Source of the DNA: Sphingobium sp. DEHP117
GTDB taxonomy: Bacteria > Pseudomonadota > Alphaproteobacteria > Sphingomonadales > Sphingomonadaceae
Length of the DNA: 64,000 nucleotides
Direction: 5' to 3'
Assembly: GCF_030867385.1 (NCBI RefSeq)
Contig: NZ_JAPFBJ010000002.1
Coordinates: forward strand, 597,001 to 661,000
Shown here one piece after another: positions 19,801-28,307 of the stretch; within the stretch, counting starts at the first letter, position 1; each line of letters starts with the position of its first letter. The position numbers were made by a program, and so were the translations under genes. The notes beneath the pieces were generated by a model that searched no databases, was not told where the DNA came from, and saw only the letters and a list, made by a program, of their open reading frames with translations.

Positions 19801-19893
19801 CCAGCCCGCTCCCCCTCCCGCAGCCGAGTCACGTGCCTCGGCAGCGCTCCCATAAGATACCCTGTCGGGTGGTTGGGAGGGGGAGCGGGCCGG
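19801..19893. repeat. Derivative of the double-hairpin repeat with a hairpin insertion (copy B)
   Basis: The outer arms (19801-19819 and 19875-19893, one mismatch) and the segment CCCATAAGATACCCTGTCGGG match copies A and C. Between the left arm and that segment lies an extra hairpin of about 27 bases with core CGAGTCACGTGCCTCG (19825-19840), absent from A and C. The identical 16-base core is in the 174-bp repeat upstream of clpB. The second hairpin of A and C is missing here. Confidence 0.8.
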
Positions 19894-19910
19894 AACCGCC
19901 TCCAAATAAA

Positions 19911-19944
19911 AAGGGCGCTGGGGGTAACTCCGGCGCCCTTGTTG
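19911..19944 (+). terminator. Possible terminator after rpmI-rplT
   Basis: AAGGGCGC (19911-19918) pairs with GCGCCCTT (19933-19940), followed by TTG and a weak T-rich stretch. It lies 120 bases after rplT and just before the GIY-YIG unit, so it would separate the ribosomal protein genes from pheST. Confidence 0.5.
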
Positions 19945-19955
19945 TATTGCTCCTT

Positions 19956-19984
19956 CGTCATTCCCGCAAAAGCGGGAATCCAGT
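19956..19984. repeat. REP palindrome, left border of the GIY-YIG unit
   Basis: CGTCATTCCCGC-aaaa-GCGGGAATCCAGT is a common proteobacterial REP palindrome. It is directly followed by ATG 19985 of the GIY-YIG gene. The inverted copy at 20314-20342 differs in one of 29 bases. Confidence 0.85.
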
Positions 19985-20353
19985 ATGGCAGCCCTCATGA
20001 AAGATTCCGGTCAGCCCGCAGTCTATATTATGGCGAGCAAACGGAACGGTACGCTGTACATAGGAGTGACCTCCGACCTCGTGCAAAGGGTGGCGCAGCA
20101 TCGTTCCGGCTTGATAAAGGGCTTCACTAGCGACTACGGGGTGAACCGACTTGTCTGTTACCAAATCGGCGCTTCCATGGAAGAGGCGATTATGCGGGAA
20201 AAGCGGTTGAAGAAATGGAATCGAAAGTGGAAGCTGGAGTTGATTGAGAGCTCCAATTCCGACTGGCGCGATCTCGCGGTCGATATCGGCTTTGAGCCGC
20301 TGCACGAACAAAGACTGGATTCCCGCTTTCGCGGGAATGACGGGGAATTATGA
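19985..20353 (+). CDS. GIY-YIG domain protein (URI-type endonuclease family)
   Basis: The 122-residue protein has the GIY-YIG fold: [20 protein letters not shown] contains the two Tyr strands, Arg follows in [10 protein letters not shown], and the catalytic Glu is probable in [14 protein letters not shown]. Relatives of the COG2827 group are predicted nucleases of unknown role. ATG 19985 directly abuts a REP palindrome, and the last 12 residues ([12 protein letters not shown]) are largely encoded by the inverted copy of the same palindrome. A start at ATG 19997 is also possible. Its stop overlaps the pheS start (ATGA), so it has been placed inside the rplT-pheS interval in translational contact with pheS. 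Confidence 0.88.
   Translation: MAALMKDSGQPAVYIMASKRNGTLYIGVTSDLVQRVAQHRSGLIKGFTSDYGVNRLVCYQIGASMEEAIMREKRLKKWNRKWKLELIESSNSDWRDLAVDIGFEPLHEQRLDSRFRGNDGEL
20314..20342. repeat. REP palindrome, right border of the GIY-YIG unit
   Basis: This is the inverted copy of the palindrome at 19956-19984 (28 of 29 bases identical). It lies inside the 3' end of the GIY-YIG coding frame and supplies its last residues. The pheS start follows 7 bases later. Confidence 0.85.
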
Positions 20354-21444
20354 GCGAAATAACTGCATTGAAGGCGGGCCTGCTGGCCGACATCGAACGC
20401 GCCGACACGCTGGCGCAAGTCGAGGAGTTGCGCGTCGGCGCGCTCGGCAAGTCCGGCGTGGTGACGGCGCTGCTCAAGACGTTGGGCGGCATGTCTCCCG
20501 AGGAGCGGCTGGAGAAAGGCCCGCCGATCCAGGATTTGCGCGAGGGTGTGACCGCCGCCATCGCAGCGCGCAAGGCCGCGCTGGAGGAAGAGGCGCTCAA
20601 CGCCCGCCTCGCTTCCGAACGGCTGGACATGACGCTGCCTGCCGAGGCCGCGCCGCAGGGCAGCGTGCATCCCGTCAGCCAGGTGATGGACGAGCTGGCG
20701 GAAATCTTCGCGGACCTGGGCTTCGCCGTCGCCACCGGGCCGGAGATCGAGGACGACTGGCGCAACTTCACCGCGCTCAATATCCCCGAGACGCACCCTG
20801 CCCGCGCGATGCACGACACCTTCTATTTCCCGGACAAGGATGCGGAAGGCCGCTCCATGCTGCTGCGCACGCATACCTCGCCGGTGCAGATCCGCACGAT
20901 GACGACGAACCCGCCGCCGATCCGCATCATCGCGCCCGGCCGCGTCTATCGCTCGGACTCGGACGCCACGCACACGCCGATGTTTCACCAGATCGAGGGG
21001 CTGGTGATCGACAAGGGCATCCATCTCGGTCACCTTAAATGGACGCTGGAGACGTTTCTGAAGGCGTTCTTCGAGCGCGATGACATCACGCTGCGTCTGC
21101 GCCCCAGCTATTTCCCGTTCACCGAGCCTTCGGTGGAGGTGGATGTGGGCTATACCATCGAGAAGGGCCAGCGCGTGATCGGCGGCAGCGGCGACGCGCC
21201 CGGCGGCGGGTGGATGGAGGTGCTTGGCTCCGGCATGGTCCATCGCAAGGTGATCGAGAATTGCGGGCTGGACCCGGACGAGTGGCAGGGCTTCGCCTTC
21301 GGCACCGGGGTCGATCGGCTCGCTATGCTGAAATATGGCATGAACGACCTGCGCGCCTTCTTTGACGGCGATTTGAGGTGGCTGCGCCATTATGGGTTCA
21401 GCGCCTTGGATGTGCCGACACTTTCGGGGGGAGTGGGCGCATGA
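20350..21444 (+). CDS. pheS: Phenylalanine--tRNA ligase alpha subunit
   Basis: The 364-residue catalytic subunit of the alpha2-beta2 synthetase has an N-terminal coiled-coil region that contacts tRNA, then the class II core with motif 2 around [21 protein letters not shown] and motif 3 around [15 protein letters not shown]. The FTEPSVEVD segment of the Phe site is present. The start overlaps the end of the GIY-YIG gene by 4 bases and the stop overlaps the pheT start (ATGA). No Phe-rich leader peptide was found upstream. Confidence 0.97.
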   Translation: MSEITALKAGLLADIERADTLAQVEELRVGALGKSGVVTALLKTLGGMSPEERLEKGPPIQDLREGVTAAIAARKAALEEEALNARLASERLDMTLPAEAAPQGSVHPVSQVMDELAEIFADLGFAVATGPEIEDDWRNFTALNIPETHPARAMHDTFYFPDKDAEGRSMLLRTHTSPVQIRTMTTNPPPIRIIAPGRVYRSDSDATHTPMFHQIEGLVIDKGIHLGHLKWTLETFLKAFFERDDITLRLRPSYFPFTEPSVEVDVGYTIEKGQRVIGGSGDAPGGGWMEVLGSGMVHRKVIENCGLDPDEWQGFAFGTGVDRLAMLKYGMNDLRAFFDGDLRWLRHYGFSALDVPTLSGGVGA

Positions 21445-23825
21445 AGTTCTCCCTCTCCTGGCTCAAAGAGTATCTCGATACGCAGGCCGATCTCGAGACG
21501 ATCCTCAAGACGCTCAATGACATTGGCCTCGAGGTCGAAGGCGTCGAGAATCCGGCAGAGAAGCTCAGCGGCTTCAAGGTCGCGAAGGTGCTCACCGCCG
21601 TGCCGCACAGCCAAGCCGACAAGCTTCAGGTGCTGACCGTCGATCACGGCGATGGAAACCCGCTGCAAGTCGTCTGCGGCGCGCCCAATGCGCGGGCGGG
21701 CCTCGTTGGCGTGTTCGGCGTGGAGGGCGCCGTCGTCCCCGCAAATGGCATGGTGCTGCGCAAGGCTGCCATCCGAGGGGTCGAGTCGAACGGCATGATG
21801 TGCTCCACGCGCGAGCTGGAGCTGGGCGATGATCATGACGGGATCATCGAGCTGCCCGCTGACGCGCCGGTGGGCGCGGCGTTCGCGGACTATGCGAAGC
21901 TTGACGACCCGGTGATAGACATTTCGGTCACGCCCAACCGGCAGGATTGCATGGGTGTGATGGGCATCGCGCGGGATCTGGCAGCGGCGGGCCTTGGGGT
22001 CTTCAAGCCGGTCGAAGTGCCTGCCATTACGGGCGAATACCCCTGCCCGGTCGAAATTCGCACCGACGATCCGGCGGGCTGCCCGGCCTTCTATGGCCGC
22101 GTCATCCGGGGCGTGAAGAACGGCCCGTCGCCCGAATGGATGCAGGCGCGGCTGAAGGCGATCGGCCAGCGGCCCATCTCCGCGCTGGTCGATTGCACCA
22201 ACTATCTGATGTTCGCCTGCGGACGGCCCGCGCACGCCTATGATCTGGCGAAGCTTTCCGGCCCGGTCGTCGCGCGCCGTGCCCATGAGGGCGAGCGCAT
22301 GACCGCGCTCAACGGCAAGGAATATCTCCTTTCGCCGGACATGACGGTGATTGCCGATGATGCCGGCGTGCATGACATCGCCGGGATTATGGGCGGCGAG
22401 CATTCGGGCTGCGCGGACGACACCACCGACGTGCTGCTGGAGATCGCCTATTTCACGCCGGAGAACATCGCCCGCACGGGGCAGGCGTTACAGCTCACGT
22501 CTGATGCGCGCAGCCGTTTCGAGCGGGGAGTGGACCCTGCGTTCCTCGACGATGCGCTCAGCCTGCTGACGGACCTGATCCAGCAAACCTGCGGCGGCAG
22601 CGCGAGCGAGGTGGTGCGCGCAGGCGAACCGCCAGTTGCGCGGCGCAACTTTTCCTATGATCCGGCGCAGACCCTGAAGATAGCGGGCGTTGACCTCGCG
22701 GCGGATGCGCAACGCGCGATCCTTGAAAAGCTGGGCTTTGAGGTGGCGGACGATTGGACGATCACCGTGCCGACCTGGCGGCGCGATATCGATGGCGCGG
22801 CGGATATCGTGGAGGAGGTGGTGCGCATCCACGGCCTCGGCAATGTGCCCTCGACCCCATTGCCGCGTGCGCCCGGCGTAGCGAAGCCTACGGCAACGCC
22901 CGAGCAGCTGACAGAGCGCCGCGCCCGCCGTGCCGCTGCCGCGCGGGGTTTGAGCGAAGCGATCAACTGGAGCTTCATTTCCGAGAAGGAGGCGGCTTCC
23001 GTCGGCGGGGGCGACTGGATGCTCGCCAACCCGATCAGCGAAGACCTCAAGGTCATGCGTCCGTCCTTGCTCCCCGGCCTGCTATCGGCCGCGCGGCGCA
23101 ACATCGACCGGGGCGCGGCGTCCGTGCGTTTGTTCGAGATCGGGCGGCGTTATTTTCGCGCGGAGGACGGCAGCAGCATCGAGAAGCTGACGCTGGGCAT
23201 AGTGATGGCGGGGGAGAAAAGCCCGCGCGGATGGCAGGCAGGCAAGGCGCGCGGCTTCGACGCGTTCGATGCCAAGGCCGAGGCATTGGCGTTGCTCGGC
23301 GCGGCGGGAGCGCCCGTGGCGAACCTGCAAATGTTTGGCGAGGCGGGCGGCAGCTATCATCCCGGCCAGTCCGGCACCTTGCGACTGGGGCCAAAGACGG
23401 TGCTGGCGGAATATGGCGTGCTGCACCCCGCGCTCGCCAAGGCGTTCGACCTTGGCGGCACAGTCGTTGCGGCGCAGCTTTTCCTCGATGCGATACCGGC
23501 GAAGCGAAAGGCAGGGTTCATGCGCGCGCCCTATGCGCCGCCTGCATTGCAGGCGGTGACGCGCGACTTCGCTTTCCTCGTGCCCGAGGCGCTGGAGGCT
23601 GATGCGCTGGCGCGCGCCGTGAAAGGCGCCGACAAGAAGAGCATCGTCGATGCGCGACTGTTCGACCTGTTCACCGGCGCGGGCGTGGAAGCGGGGATGA
23701 AATCGCTGGCGGTCGAGGTAATGCTGCAACCCGGTGAGAAAAGCTTCACCGAGGAGGAGCTGGTCGCGATCAGCGCTGCGGTGGTGAAGGCGGCGGAGAA
23801 GCTGGGCGGGGTTTTGCGGAGTTGA
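21441..23825 (+). CDS. pheT: Phenylalanine--tRNA ligase beta subunit
   Basis: The 794-residue protein starts [15 protein letters not shown]. Domain order fits the family: an N-terminal EMAP-like tRNA-binding domain (about 40-150), B3/B4 editing domain (about 210-390), B5 (about 405-475), a catalytic-like module, and a C-terminal FDX-ACB domain (about 700-794). The start overlaps the pheS stop by 4 bases, so the subunits are co-translated. The longer frame from 21378 lies inside pheS and is ignored. A double-hairpin repeat follows the stop. Confidence 0.97.
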   Translation: MKFSLSWLKEYLDTQADLETILKTLNDIGLEVEGVENPAEKLSGFKVAKVLTAVPHSQADKLQVLTVDHGDGNPLQVVCGAPNARAGLVGVFGVEGAVVPANGMVLRKAAIRGVESNGMMCSTRELELGDDHDGIIELPADAPVGAAFADYAKLDDPVIDISVTPNRQDCMGVMGIARDLAAAGLGVFKPVEVPAITGEYPCPVEIRTDDPAGCPAFYGRVIRGVKNGPSPEWMQARLKAIGQRPISALVDCTNYLMFACGRPAHAYDLAKLSGPVVARRAHEGERMTALNGKEYLLSPDMTVIADDAGVHDIAGIMGGEHSGCADDTTDVLLEIAYFTPENIARTGQALQLTSDARSRFERGVDPAFLDDALSLLTDLIQQTCGGSASEVVRAGEPPVARRNFSYDPAQTLKIAGVDLAADAQRAILEKLGFEVADDWTITVPTWRRDIDGAADIVEEVVRIHGLGNVPSTPLPRAPGVAKPTATPEQLTERRARRAAAARGLSEAINWSFISEKEAASVGGGDWMLANPISEDLKVMRPSLLPGLLSAARRNIDRGAASVRLFEIGRRYFRAEDGSSIEKLTLGIVMAGEKSPRGWQAGKARGFDAFDAKAEALALLGAAGAPVANLQMFGEAGGSYHPGQSGTLRLGPKTVLAEYGVLHPALAKAFDLGGTVVAAQLFLDAIPAKRKAGFMRAPYAPPALQAVTRDFAFLVPEALEADALARAVKGADKKSIVDARLFDLFTGAGVEAGMKSLAVEVMLQPGEKSFTEEELVAISAAVVKAAEKLGGVLRS

Positions 23826-23833
23826 TTGCCGCT

Positions 23834-23943
23834 CCGGCCCTCTCCCCCTCCCAACCTCCCATAGGATACCCTGTCGGGAGGTTGGGAGGGGGAGAGGGCT
23901 GGCGCCGTCTATCCGAAACGCCGCAACGCGGCCTGTTTCGGAT
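23834..23943. repeat. Double-hairpin intergenic repeat (copy C)
   Basis: Hairpin 1 has a perfect 24-bp stem (23837-23860 with 23876-23899). Hairpin 2 has outer arms ATCCGAAAC (23911) and GTTTCGGAT (ending 23943), with nested stem GCCGC/GCGGC. Compared with copy A, a G-C pair became T-A in hairpin 1 and an A-T pair became C-G in hairpin 2, so pairing is conserved. It lies between the convergent ends of pheT and the LOG gene and touches the LOG stop codon. Confidence 0.85.
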
Positions 23944-24521
23944 CATATTTTCCCCACCAGCGGCTCGTGCGGCTCATAGCGTTCCATCGCATCGAGAAGC
24001 GCGGGCAGGTTGTCCCGTGCTATCAATATACCCGCATGTTGTGGGCGGATGAAGCCGTTCGCCGCCATCTGGCCGTTAAAGGCGATGAGCGCGTCATAAT
24101 ATCCCCCCGCATTGAGCAGACCGACAGGCTTGTCATGATAGCCGAGCTGCGCCCAGCTTATCGCTTCCCACAGTTCGTCCATGGTGCCCACCCCGCCGGG
24201 GAGCGTCAGGAAACCGTCGGCCAGCGTGGTGAACAGCGCCTTGCGGCTGTGCATATCGGGCACGACATGCAATGCGCTCAAGCCCTGATGCGCCAGCTCG
24301 GCGTGGACCAGCGCCTCCGGGATCACGCCCGTAACTTCGCCGCCCGCGCCCAGCGCACCATCGGCCAGTGCTCCCATCATGCCGACATTGCCGCCGCCAT
24401 AGACGATGGCGACGCCCCAGCGGGCGAGCTGCTCGCCCACATCACGCGCGCATTCCAGAAACGCCGGGCTGTTGCCTGCGGATGACCCGCAATAGACCGC
24501 CAGGCTCTTCAGTTTCCTCAT
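23943..24521 (-). CDS. LOG-family protein (nucleoside 5'-monophosphate phosphoribohydrolase type)
   Basis: The 192-residue protein has the LOG signature PGGVGTMDELWE near residue 108 and a Rossmann-like start LAVYCGSSAGN. LOG enzymes release a base from a nucleoside monophosphate (cytokinin riboside monophosphates in plants; AMP in several bacterial members). The bacterial role is uncertain. Its start overlaps the crtI stop by 4 bases, so it is probably translated with crtI. Confidence 0.88.
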   Translation of the reverse strand: MRKLKSLAVYCGSSAGNSPAFLECARDVGEQLARWGVAIVYGGGNVGMMGALADGALGAGGEVTGVIPEALVHAELAHQGLSALHVVPDMHSRKALFTTLADGFLTLPGGVGTMDELWEAISWAQLGYHDKPVGLLNAGGYYDALIAFNGQMAANGFIRPQHAGILIARDNLPALLDAMERYEPHEPLVGKI

Positions 24522-26026
24522 GCACCGTCCTCCAACATCGCCTGCGCTGCCAGCCGCGCGCCAGCCAGAACCGGCGGCACGCCCGCGCCGGGATGCGCGC
24601 CCGCACCCACCAGAAACAGGTTCTGCACCACGGCATCGCGCGCCTGGGGGCGCAGCATCAGGCTCTGGCTGCTAACGGGCGCGAGCGAGAAGGCGCTGCC
24701 CAGATGCGCGCGCATATCTGCCGCGTGTTCGCTCGGGCTGACATGAAATTGCGTGACGATGCGCGCGTGAATATCGGGGATGAGCCGCCGTCCGATTTCG
24801 TCGAGGATGCGGGTGGTCAGAGTCGGCGCCATCTCCTGCCAGTTGATCGGCAGCTTGCCCTGATGCGGAACCGGGACAAGCGCGCTGAAAACCGAGCAGC
24901 CCTCGGGCGCAAGGCCGGGATCGGTCACGCTGGGATGCATGAGGAAGATTGGCTGGTCGGCGGGCAGCACGCCGTGCTGGAATATATCGGTCAACCACTC
25001 CCCATAGCGCGGGCCGAACAGCACGCTCCGGTGCGGGATGCCCGGCCATGTGCCGCGAATACCGAAATGCACGGCGAAGAGCGCAGGGGACCATATCTTG
25101 CGCGTCAGCTTCCCGGCCTGCCTTGGCCCCAGCGGATGCTGGCCCAGCAAATCGCGATAGCTGTGCATCAGGTCCGCATTGCTGGCGATCATGTCAGCGT
25201 CGTCGCGCCAGCCGCCCTGCGTCACGACACCTGTGGCGCGGTCGCCCATCATCTCTATGCGCGCGACAGGATCGCCGAGGCGGATCGTGCCGCCAATCCG
25301 CTCGAACAGCGCCACCATGCCCATGATCAGCCGGTTCATGCCGCCGCTTGGGTGCCATAGTCCGGTGTCGCGCTCCAGCCGGTGACGCCAGCCATGCAGC
25401 GCGCTCACCGCCATCGGATTGCCGCCGGAGAACAGCGTTGCGAAGGAAAAGGCCTGCCGCAGCCGCTCATGGCCGACCATGCTGGCCGCCAGCCCATAAG
25501 CGGAACGCCAGCCCTGATGCTGGAGGATCGCGGGCAGTACCCGTGCCATCGCGCGGGCGTCGGGAAAACGCGACCCGCCCAGTTTTGTCAGCCCCTCGCG
25601 CACCGCTTCCGCGCCATAATCGAGCAATCGCTGGCCGCCAGCAATGTCGCGGCTGTCGATGCGCGCGATCTCCTGCCGGAGGGCCGCGTCATCCGCGCCA
25701 AGATCCATCGATGCGCCATCGGGCCAGCTTAATCGCCAGAACGGCGCAACCGGCTCCAGCGTCACATCGGCCGCCATATCCTGCCCGGAAAGCCGCCACA
25801 GCTCGGCGAAGCTGTCCGGGTCGGTGATCGCCACCGGCCCGCGGTCGAACGTGAAGCCAAGATGCGTGTGCCAGCTCGCGCAGCCGCCAGGCCGCTCGCG
25901 CGCCTCCAGGATCGTGGTGGAAACGCCGGCCGATTGCAGGCGGATGCCGAGCGCCAGTCCGCCCAGCCCCGTGCCGACAATGAGCGCGCGCTTACCCTCC
26001 GGGCGCGGTTCGAGAGGCGCTGTCAT
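24518..26026 (-). CDS. crtI: Phytoene desaturase
   Basis: The 502-residue FAD-dependent CrtI-type enzyme desaturates phytoene towards lycopene in carotenoid synthesis, at the membrane. The N-terminal dinucleotide fold ALIVGTGLGGLALGIRL continues to EARERPGGCA; the C-terminal segment VGAGAHPGAGVPPVLAGA is typical for the family. Sphingomonads are yellow from nostoxanthin- or zeaxanthin-type carotenoids, which fits. No other crt gene is in the window. The LOG gene downstream overlaps by 4 bases, and dmeF is divergent. Confidence 0.92.
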   Translation of the reverse strand: MTAPLEPRPEGKRALIVGTGLGGLALGIRLQSAGVSTTILEARERPGGCASWHTHLGFTFDRGPVAITDPDSFAELWRLSGQDMAADVTLEPVAPFWRLSWPDGASMDLGADDAALRQEIARIDSRDIAGGQRLLDYGAEAVREGLTKLGGSRFPDARAMARVLPAILQHQGWRSAYGLAASMVGHERLRQAFSFATLFSGGNPMAVSALHGWRHRLERDTGLWHPSGGMNRLIMGMVALFERIGGTIRLGDPVARIEMMGDRATGVVTQGGWRDDADMIASNADLMHSYRDLLGQHPLGPRQAGKLTRKIWSPALFAVHFGIRGTWPGIPHRSVLFGPRYGEWLTDIFQHGVLPADQPIFLMHPSVTDPGLAPEGCSVFSALVPVPHQGKLPINWQEMAPTLTTRILDEIGRRLIPDIHARIVTQFHVSPSEHAADMRAHLGSAFSLAPVSSQSLMLRPQARDAVVQNLFLVGAGAHPGAGVPPVLAGARLAAQAMLEDGA

Positions 26027-26142
26027 GCGCGGGCCGGTCTCACCACAGCTTGCATGGCCGCCCTTATGCGCATAGCCGCGCGGGGAGACAAGCCTGTGCG
26101 ACAGATTGACGTCAATACGGCATGAGGCGTAGGCAGTGCCCC

Positions 26143-27051
26143 ATGAGCGCCGCGCCCCCCGAAGAGCATCGTCATTACTACGATCATATCTATTTGCCGC
26201 AGATGCATGATCGCAACGCGCGGCGCACGCACTGGGTGATCGCGCTCACGCTGGTGACGATGATGGTGGAGATAGCGGCGGGCTGGCTGACCGGATCGAT
26301 GGCGCTGCTGGCGGACGGATTTCACATGGCGACGCATGCGGGCGCGCTGGCGATCGCGGGGCTTGCCTATGCCTTCGCCCGGCGCCACGCGCGCAACGCC
26401 CGCTTCACCTTCGGCACCGGGAAGGTGGGGGATCTGGCGGGTTTCGCCTCGGCGATCCTGCTGGCAGTGGCGGCGCTGGGCATCGCGGTGGAATCGGCGC
26501 TGCGGCTGTTCAACATGCGCGCGATCCACTTCAACGACGCGCTGCTGGTAGCCGCCATCGGCCTTGCGGTGAATCTGGTGAGCGCCTGGATGCTGATGGA
26601 GCGGCATCACCACGACCATAATCATCACCACGCACATGCCGATACCAACCTGCGCGCGGCCTATCTCCATGTGCTGGCCGATGCGCTGACCTCCGTGGCG
26701 GCGATCGCGGCGCTGCTGGCCGGGCGATATCTTGGCTGGCTCTGGCTCGATCCGCTGATCGGCATTGCGGGCGCGCTCATCATCCTGCGCTGGGCCTGGG
26801 GGCTGATGCGCGATGCCTCGATGATCCTGCTCGATACGGCCGAGCCGGAGCATGCCGCCGCGATCCGGCGGATCGTAGCGGAAGCGGGCGGCGTCATCGC
26901 AGACCTGCACGCCTGGCGCCTCGGCCCGCATGCGCACGCCGCCATAGTCAGCCTGGCGGGCGAGGCGGGCGACGCGCAGGCGATCCGCGCCGCGATCCAC
27001 GCGCTGCCGCGTTTCGTGCATGTGACGGTGGAGCGGCAGCACGCGGATTGA
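26143..27051 (+). CDS. dmeF: CDF-family divalent metal efflux transporter, DmeF-like
   Basis: The cation diffusion facilitator has about 302 residues and six hydrophobic segments. Metal-site residues lie in ALLADGFHMATHAGAL (TM2) and HVLADALTSV (TM5). A histidine-rich loop (HHHDHNHHHAHAD) lies between TM4 and TM5. The sequence resembles DmeF, which exports cobalt and nickel, more than zinc-type ZitB/CzcD. ATG 26143 has a purine-rich sequence upstream; ATG 26122 would add 7 residues. No metal-responsive repressor such as DmeR lies next to it, so regulation is not evident. Confidence 0.85.
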   Translation: MSAAPPEEHRHYYDHIYLPQMHDRNARRTHWVIALTLVTMMVEIAAGWLTGSMALLADGFHMATHAGALAIAGLAYAFARRHARNARFTFGTGKVGDLAGFASAILLAVAALGIAVESALRLFNMRAIHFNDALLVAAIGLAVNLVSAWMLMERHHHDHNHHHAHADTNLRAAYLHVLADALTSVAAIAALLAGRYLGWLWLDPLIGIAGALIILRWAWGLMRDASMILLDTAEPEHAAAIRRIVAEAGGVIADLHAWRLGPHAHAAIVSLAGEAGDAQAIRAAIHALPRFVHVTVERQHAD

Positions 27052-27121
27052 AGGGCTTCCGAGCCGCTAACCCTGTTTCGCAGCGAAATGGTAACGATAT
27101 CGGCGCAGCATCACCTGCATC

Positions 27122-27583
27122 ATGCGCCCCACGGCACTCTGGATGGCCGCGCCGCCGCTGCTGGCGCTGACCGGGGGTTTCGCTCCCGCGCTCGCACGGC
27201 CCGTGGCAGACGGACCGGATCTGCGCCCCACCCACGTGCCGAAGCTGCCGGACTCGATAGGCGGCTTGCCCCAACGACCGTCCGCCGCCTTCCCGATAGC
27301 GGGCGTGGTGAAGCGCAACGGCGCTTATTATCTCGACCTCGATCTGCGTCCGCTCGAGCGCGAAGGATTTGATACCTATGCCACAGTGGGCGGCGGCAAG
27401 GCGGGCTTCGCGCGGCTCGAAGTGGGAGTCGTGACCTCCGCCTCGCTGAGCGGACCCGTGTTGGACGGCTGGTCGCTGTTCGGGATGACCGGCTATGGCC
27501 ATCGCGCGGACCCATCGGCGCTGCGCAATCTCGAAACCGGCAACCAGTGGGTGGGCGGCGTCGGCCTCGGCTATCGCTTTTAG
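27122..27583 (+). CDS. Hypothetical exported protein, possible small outer-membrane protein
   Basis: The 153-residue protein has a likely signal peptide (about 1-26, ending APALA-R) and a C-terminal aromatic residue in GVGLGYRF, which resembles the terminal strand of outer-membrane barrels. The middle has alternating hydrophobic residues but only enough length for a few strands. Family not recognised. The stop overlaps the end of the convergent SDR gene by 4 bases. A start codon further in is possible, but the signal peptide supports ATG 27122. Confidence 0.6.
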   Translation: MRPTALWMAAPPLLALTGGFAPALARPVADGPDLRPTHVPKLPDSIGGLPQRPSAAFPIAGVVKRNGAYYLDLDLRPLEREGFDTYATVGGGKAGFARLEVGVVTSASLSGPVLDGWSLFGMTGYGHRADPSALRNLETGNQWVGGVGLGYRF

Positions 27584-28302
27584 GCTTCGACGCGAATTCG
27601 CTCGCCGTTGGGTGCGTTGCGCGTCACGAGGGCCAAAATCCCTTCCGCAACGACTTCCGGCGCTTTCACCGTCTGCGGGTCTTCACCGGGGAAGGCCTTG
27701 GCGCGCATGGCGGTGCGCGTCGCGCCCGGGTCGACGATGTGGGTGCGGATAGCGGAGATGTTCTTCACTTCCTCGCCATAGGCCAGCACCAGCGCCTCCA
27801 GCGCCGCCTTGGTCGCCGCATAGGCGCCCCAATAGGGGCGGGCAGTGCGCGCTACGCTGCTGGTGATCGCCAGCACGCGCGCATCGGGCGACTGGCGCAG
27901 CAACGGGTCGAACGCGGCGATCAGCGCCTGGTTTGCGCTGATGTTGAGGGTCATTATCTTCGCGAATTCCTTGGTGTCGATCGCGGGGACCGAGGCGAGG
28001 CTGCCCAGTTGCGCAGCGTTCAGCACAAGAATGTCGAGCGCGTTCCAGCGCCCGGCAATCGCGGTCGCCAGCCGGCCGATGCTTTCGCCGTCGATCAGGT
28101 CCAGCGGCGCGATGGTGGCGGAGCCGCCCGCATCATGGATGCGCGCCTCGACCTCCTCCAGCCCGGCGGCCGTGCGCGCGACGAGGATTACATGCGCGCC
28201 GGCCCGGCCCAGTGCCACGGCAGCTTCCGCGCCGATCCCCCGGCTCGCGCCGGTGACGAGGGCCAGGCTGCCGGCAAGCGGCTTAACGTTCGCGTCGGCC
28301 AT
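27580..28302 (-). CDS. Short-chain dehydrogenase/reductase
   Basis: The 240-residue classical SDR has cofactor motif TGASRGIG near residue 17, NNAG replaced by LNAAQLG, and catalytic Ser-Tyr-Lys visible in ITSSVARTARPYWGAYAATK. The arrangement resembles YciK-like oxidoreductases, whose substrate is unknown. It starts 5 bases after the purF stop, so the two genes form an operon. The association with purF does not explain its role. Confidence 0.88.
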   Translation of the reverse strand: MADANVKPLAGSLALVTGASRGIGAEAAVALGRAGAHVILVARTAAGLEEVEARIHDAGGSATIAPLDLIDGESIGRLATAIAGRWNALDILVLNAAQLGSLASVPAIDTKEFAKIMTLNISANQALIAAFDPLLRQSPDARVLAITSSVARTARPYWGAYAATKAALEALVLAYGEEVKNISAIRTHIVDPGATRTAMRAKAFPGEDPQTVKAPEVVAEGILALVTRNAPNGERIRVEA

Positions 28303-28307
28303 ATGTG

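Noticed and set aside
19790..20349. Phe-rich leader peptide upstream of pheS
   Set aside because: None found; the interval is filled by repeats and the GIY-YIG gene.
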